33,296 nucleotides of DNA from Zygnema cylindricum (lineage: Eukaryota; Streptophyta; Zygnematophyceae; Zygnematales; Zygnemataceae), in the NCBI GenBank assembly GCA_037447655.1, contig JBBHKE010000765.1, positions 1-33,296 on the forward strand, given 5' to 3'. The number at the start of each line of letters is the position of its first letter. Position 1 is the first letter of the stretch. The translations under genes were made by a program, and so were the position numbers. A model generated the notes under the pieces. The model saw nothing but the letters and a program-made list of their open reading frames with translations, made no database searches and was not told the DNA's origin. Positions 29,640 through 33,296 of this stretch are shown here, piece by piece.

Positions 29640-29830
29640 AATCGCACAAAATAATACGCACTAAATAACCCGCACTATATGAGCCGCACGAAAATATTGG
29701 CACGAAATTATTCTCTCGAATGTGGGGGGCAACTGGACAAGACATTATTCGCACTAAATTTTCCGCACGAAATGAGCCGCACGGATTTTTGTCGCACGAA
29801 AATGTCGGCACGAAATTAGTGGCTCGAAAA
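29640..29830 (+). repeat. Diverged tandem duplication built of CGCACNAAAT words
   Basis: Two units of about 75-90 bases (29640-29718 and 29744-29826) share ATATGAGCCGCACGAAAA/AAATGAGCCGCACGG, GGCACGAAATTA and CTCGA ends. Each is made of smaller 10-13-base CGCAC(G/T)AAAT elements. Confidence 0.75.
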
Positions 29831-30064
29831 TTACAAAATAATTGCGTATCGGGTAAGGATAGCGATATTCGAAACGCGATCGAATATGCTGATTTCGTAC
29901 GAAATGTTCGCACTTTTAAAAAAGTACTGTACGTTTCAAATGCTAAGCATAATGAATTTTCATTAAATTAAAAATTTGAAACCTAAAATTTGGATAAATC
30001 TTGCAGCCGTTTTTAAGGGTTTTCTTTTGTTTCCGCACCTCCCTCTCCACCTTTCCCTATCTCT

Positions 30065-30065
<1 letters not shown>

Positions 30066-30117
<52 letters not shown>

Positions 30118-30118
30118 A
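30066..30118 (+). repeat. (TC)n microsatellite
   Basis: About 50 bases of CT repeat with one TTTC interruption. Confidence 0.95.
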
Positions 30119-30159
30119 TCCTTCTTCCCCTCTCTCTCTTTCTCTTCTGGACATTTTAT

Positions 30160-31260
30160 TTCCGCTCCCTCGCTTCACTGGTACGGACTTTTTGTCGTTT
30201 TCTTGTTTATTTTTATTAAATTTATATGTATTTATGTTCTTTGAACATTTTTTTTCCTTAACAATGTTAATTTTATTTCCTTCAAATTATTCGGAATTTT
30301 TTTTTATTACTAAATATTAAAATAACTTTTTAAGGGTTTAAAAAGGGTTTAATTTCTTCCATTTTTTTTCTAGTTTATGGTTAGAATTAGGGTTTAAGGA
30401 ATTAATTTTCTTAAGTTTTTTTTTTTTTATTTATTTAATTGAATGAATTGATTTAATTATTTTTTTAAGGGTTTTTGGTTTAAGAATTTTTAGGGTTTTT
30501 AAGGCAATGGATTTTTTTTTTTTTATCTCGATTTATACAAATAATGAATTAATTAGTGAATTACTTTTATCAGGGCGGATTTTCCAGTTTTATCTTTGTT
30601 TTTTTTTTTATTATAATTATTTTATGTTCTTTGGTAATTTAATTTGTTCTCAGATTTTGTTTCATCAGCTCTTTTTTTCTTTTTTTCATGTTTTGTTACT
30701 GCTTTTTTTCTCTTTTTTTTTTTTTCTGAAGATATATTTAATGCTATATTTAATGTAAGTCTTAGGAGCATTTTAACATTAGCGTTGTTTTTTTTTTCTT
30801 ATTTGAAATATTTTTTCTATCCTGATTTTTTTAAGTATTTTAATATATACATGTATACTCATATCCTCTTCCCCTCCCTTTCCCTCTCCCTCTCCCTCTC
30901 TCCCACTCCCTCCCTTCTTCGACTCCCTACCTGTGTATATATATATCCCTCTCCCTCTTCCCGTCCCTTCCCCTCCCTGTTTTCAACATCATTATTTACA
31001 TTACATTTATATATATATATATTTTATTTTTATTATTTTTCCGTTTTTCTGGATTTTTCGGCTAATGTTTTTTTTTTTTTTTTGGGTATTGTATGATGCC
31101 ATTATTTTCTTTTAATTTGATTTCTTTATTCATACTCCTTCCTATTTTCATTTTTATCTTTATCATTTTATTTATTTTATTCTTATTCCTTTCATTTTTT
31201 TTTTGTTTTTTTCAAAAGATTTTCGGATCCCCTTTTTTTTCGACCTCTCTCCCTCTCCCA
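30160..31260 (+). promoter_or_regulatory. T-rich upstream region and 5' leader of the EMB514-like gene
   Basis: No coding signal; Phe/Leu-rich frames reflect T runs. It contains degenerate AGGGTTTAAGG words (30330-30500), CT-rich tracts (30866-30925, 30945-30975) and short TATATATA at 31008. The CT-rich leader just before the ATG (31241-31260) resembles plant Y-patch promoter/leader DNA. TTTTTCAAAAG at about 31209-31219 could be an acceptor of a 5' UTR intron. Confidence 0.4.
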
Positions 31261-31799
31261 ATGGCTACAGAGGGGGTAGAGGTAACAGAAACGAAAAAAC
31301 TGACAGAAGAGACAAAATTGTCAGAAGAGACAAAACTGACAGAAGAGACAAAAATGGAGGAGGATACGGAAAAGAAGGAAGAGAGTTCAAAATTGATTGG
31401 TGTGAAGAGGCCGGCTGAGGGGGTAGAGGGAGAGGGAGAGGGAGAGGTTAAGGGAGAAGCAGGCGGAGAGGGAGAGACTGGAGGAGAGAGAGAGGCTAAG
31501 AAGGCAAAGGTCGAGGGAGAGGCAGAGGAGGAGGCAGAGAAGGTAAAGCCTATGTTAGAGGAGGGAGGAGAGGGAGAGAAGGAGAAGAAAGAGGAGGAAA
31601 ACGAGAAGGCAAGGGGAGAGGAGGGAGAGGAGGAGGGGGGAGAGACAGAGGGGAAAGGGGGGGAGAAGGAGGAGGGACCGGTGAAATTGGGTCCCATGGA
31701 GTTCAAAAATGGAGTGGAGATGTTTGACTATTTTTTCGCTCTCCTTCATGGATGGTCCAAAAATAGGGATTTGAATGAGGTAAGATGGGTCTCTCTCTT

Positions 31800-31860
<61 letters not shown>

Positions 31861-31883
31861 TTCCCTCTCTCTCTCTTTCTCTA

Positions 31884-31929
<46 letters not shown>

Positions 31930-32049
31930 TCTCTGTCTATCTCTCTCTCTCTCTCTGTCCATCTCTCTCTCTCTCTCCATCTCTCTCTCTCTCTCTGTGT
32001 CCCTCTCTCTCTACCTCTCTCTCTCTCTCTCTCTTTGTCCCTCTCTCTC

Positions 32050-32084
<35 letters not shown>

Positions 32085-32688
32085 GTCACTCTCTTTGTCT
32101 CTCTCTCTTTTTTTCTCCTTCTTTGTCTCATTCTCCTTTGTCTCTCATTGAGAAACCCACGAAATTTTCTTTTTGTGTCGAGGAATTTTTTATCGGGTAA
32201 AAAACGAAATTAAAAAAAAAAAATATGGAATGGATTTTCCTAGAGGATCCTTGAAAACTCTTAACATTTTAGAGTTTTTTTTTTGAAGTTTTTAGAGTTT
32301 ATTAAAAAAATATTTAAAAACCCTAAACCTAAATAACCTCAAAATACCCCCAATCACCATTAAAACTTAAAAAAACCTTTAAAAACCTTACATAACCTTA
32401 CAAAATCACAGAAGACCGTACAAAACCTTAAAAAAACTTTGAAAAAACGTCAAAAAAACTTTTAAACCCATAACAGATTTAAAAAACCCTGAAAAACCGT
32501 AAAACCTCTTCTAACAAGCTCAATAAAGTAGAAATTTGGTTTGCGGAAAGCGGTTTCCAGTCCTAAAAATTTTCGGACGACACTCGCTTTCATGTTTGAA
32601 CTCTTTTTATCCCTCGAAGTCACAATAACCACTTTTTTTTTTGCCCCAATTTGGTACCAACTAATATAAATGTTGGTTAGGTTTACGA

Positions 32689-32725
<37 letters not shown>

Positions 32726-32926
32726 CCCCCCGTATGAACACAGCGATGCCGGGTGTCCTCAAAAATGGCCATCCGATTGCCAACACTAAATTCGGTATGG
32801 AGTCAAAATCTCTCTCTCTTTCTCTTTCTCTCAAACATATTTTTTCTCTCCCTCGCTCCCTCTCCCTCTCTTTCTACACCCTCCTCAATAGGAACACACG
32901 ATGATGTCCGACCTCTTCACAAAAGG

Positions 32927-32985
<59 letters not shown>

Positions 32986-33296
32986 CTCACACTAACGTTA
33001 TTTTTCTCTCGTTCCCTCTCCCTCCCTCCCCCCCCCAGTACGAACACTTGGTGATGTCGGAGCTCGTCACCAAGGGCCATCCGGACTCCCACACTAAATT
33101 CGGTGTGGGACTGAAATCGTTCCAAGTCCGGAACCATCCGGAGTACGGAAGCCGATGTTTCGCCATCGTAAAAACGGACGGTTCCCTGGAGGACTTCAGT
33201 TACCGTAAATGCGTCGACAATTTGATGCCGCTGCCGGACTCGCATATGGGGAAGGGAGGAGGAGGGAAGGGAGGAGGAGGGAAGGGAGGAGGTGGG
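31261..33296 (+). CDS. EMB514: EMB514/DOMINO1-like nuclear protein with DUF3223 domain, two exons, 3' end outside window
   Basis: Exon 1 is 31261-31779 (173 codons), intron 31780-33038 (GTAAGA...CCCCAG), and exon 2 is 33039-33296 (86 codons, open at the window end), joined in phase 0. The start ATG in CCCAATGGCT is chosen because upstream in-frame codons are T-run artefacts. Residues 1-125 are acidic and low in complexity with nuclear-localisation-like KRPAEG and AKKAKVEGE. Then PVKLGPMEF and VEMFDYFFALLHGW open the DUF3223 (DCL-type) domain. It continues across the splice with YEHLVM, KGHPDSHTKFGVGLKSFQV, SRCFAIVKTDGS and FSYRKCVDNLMPLP. The tail is Gly-Lys-Gly4 repeats (15-base units). The Arabidopsis relative is needed for embryo development and acts in the nucleus/nucleolus; the role here is inferred from the family. 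Confidence 0.9.
32733..32810 (+). pseudogene. Partial copy of exon 2 in the intron (copy P1, first 78 bases)
   Basis: TATGAACAC...GGCCATCCGATTGCCAACACTAAATTCGGTATGG aligns with the start of true exon 2 (shared blocks GGCCATCCG, ACACTAAATTCGGT, AAATC). It then breaks directly into a CT run. The base pair before it is CG, not AG, so the ancestral acceptor is destroyed. Confidence 0.88.
32889..32928 (+). pseudogene. Partial copy of exon 2 in the intron (copy P2, first 40 bases)
   Basis: TAGGAACAC then GATGATGTCCGACCTC and TTCACAAAAGGCC match the start of exon 2 (GAACAC, GTGATGTCGGAGCTCGTCAC, GGCC), then run into CT repeat. An AG remains at 32890-32891, a possible cryptic acceptor, but the copy has no downstream coding sequence. 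Confidence 0.85.
33245..33296 (+). repeat. Start of the tail-coding GGGAAGGGAGGAGGA array
   Basis: Three 15-base units begin directly after CGCATAT and code Gly-Lys-Gly-Gly-Gly. The window ends inside the array, so its length and the gene's stop codon are unknown. Confidence 0.9.

Larger units (their letters stand above)
31780..33038 (+). other. Intron of the EMB514-like gene, CT-microsatellite-rich
   Basis: 31798-32140 is almost pure CT repeat, followed by A/C-rich AAAACCTT-type DNA (32290-32520), and further CT runs at 32692-32723, 32810-32835 and 32929-32981. It contains two partial copies of exon 2 (next entries). Confidence 0.9.

Noticed and set aside
31093-31260. Upstream in-frame ATGs extending the EMB514-like protein
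   Set aside because: The extra residues are Phe/Leu/Ile from T-rich DNA; the ATG at 31261 has better context and starts the family-like acidic N-terminus.
31785-32213. Ser/Leu-rich frame continuing from exon 1
   Set aside because: It is the CT-repeat intron; the GTAAGA donor at 31780 and the homologous continuation at 33039 show that it is spliced out.
32874-33245. Minus-strand frame of 123 codons
   Set aside because: Antisense shadow of exon 2 and the intron CT repeat.

Overview
The window looks like nuclear DNA of a streptophyte, probably a land plant. It has intron-containing genes with GT-AG sites, plant-type Ty1/copia retrotransposons, and a two-exon gene whose product I recognise as an EMB514/DOMINO1-like protein with a DUF3223 (DCL-type) domain. 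I cannot fix the lineage further. There are no bacterial operons, rRNA genes or CRISPR arrays.

Layout. Positions 1-14410 are mostly a graveyard of copia elements. A1 (1-2676, minus strand) enters from the left edge and keeps its gag end, primer site and 5' LTR. After about 1.5 kb of LTR-free DNA with a decayed coding fragment comes A2 (4241-12222, minus), with related LTRs at both ends and a broken pol. A second, smaller element B (5979-8496, minus) is nested in A2's reverse-transcriptase region, flanked by a 5-bp target duplication. B is a deletion derivative that joins gag to the RNase H end. A third element C (12223-about 14410, plus) keeps only its RT/RNase H end and 3' LTR.

Positions 14640-20142 are one enormous, almost pure polypyrimidine minisatellite. 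On the minus strand it reads as GGGAAGGGAGGA units. It begins, in antisense, exactly where a broken copy of EMB514-like exon 2 ends (20143-20279). The intact gene lies in the opposite orientation at 31261-33296 and enters the same kind of repeat, coding a Lys/Gly tail, as the window ends. The giant array is therefore best read as a runaway expansion of a protein-tail repeat.

Positions 20281-31260 are AT-rich intergenic DNA with many microsatellites, a possible purine-rich gene (24100-26030), and two adjacent hAT-like MITEs (28426-28907 and 28920-29220), each with a perfect 8-bp target duplication. The first MITE is packed with CGTAC motifs resembling SBP-domain binding sites.

Common thread. 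At three places (the 5' edge of EMB514-like exon 2, the 3' tail of the same exon, and the end of the coding stretch near 25.6 kb) an exon edge is duplicated together with an adjoining purine/pyrimidine tract. This suggests one recurrent mutational process that reshapes gene ends in this genome. All assignments come from reading the sequence; no searches were run.
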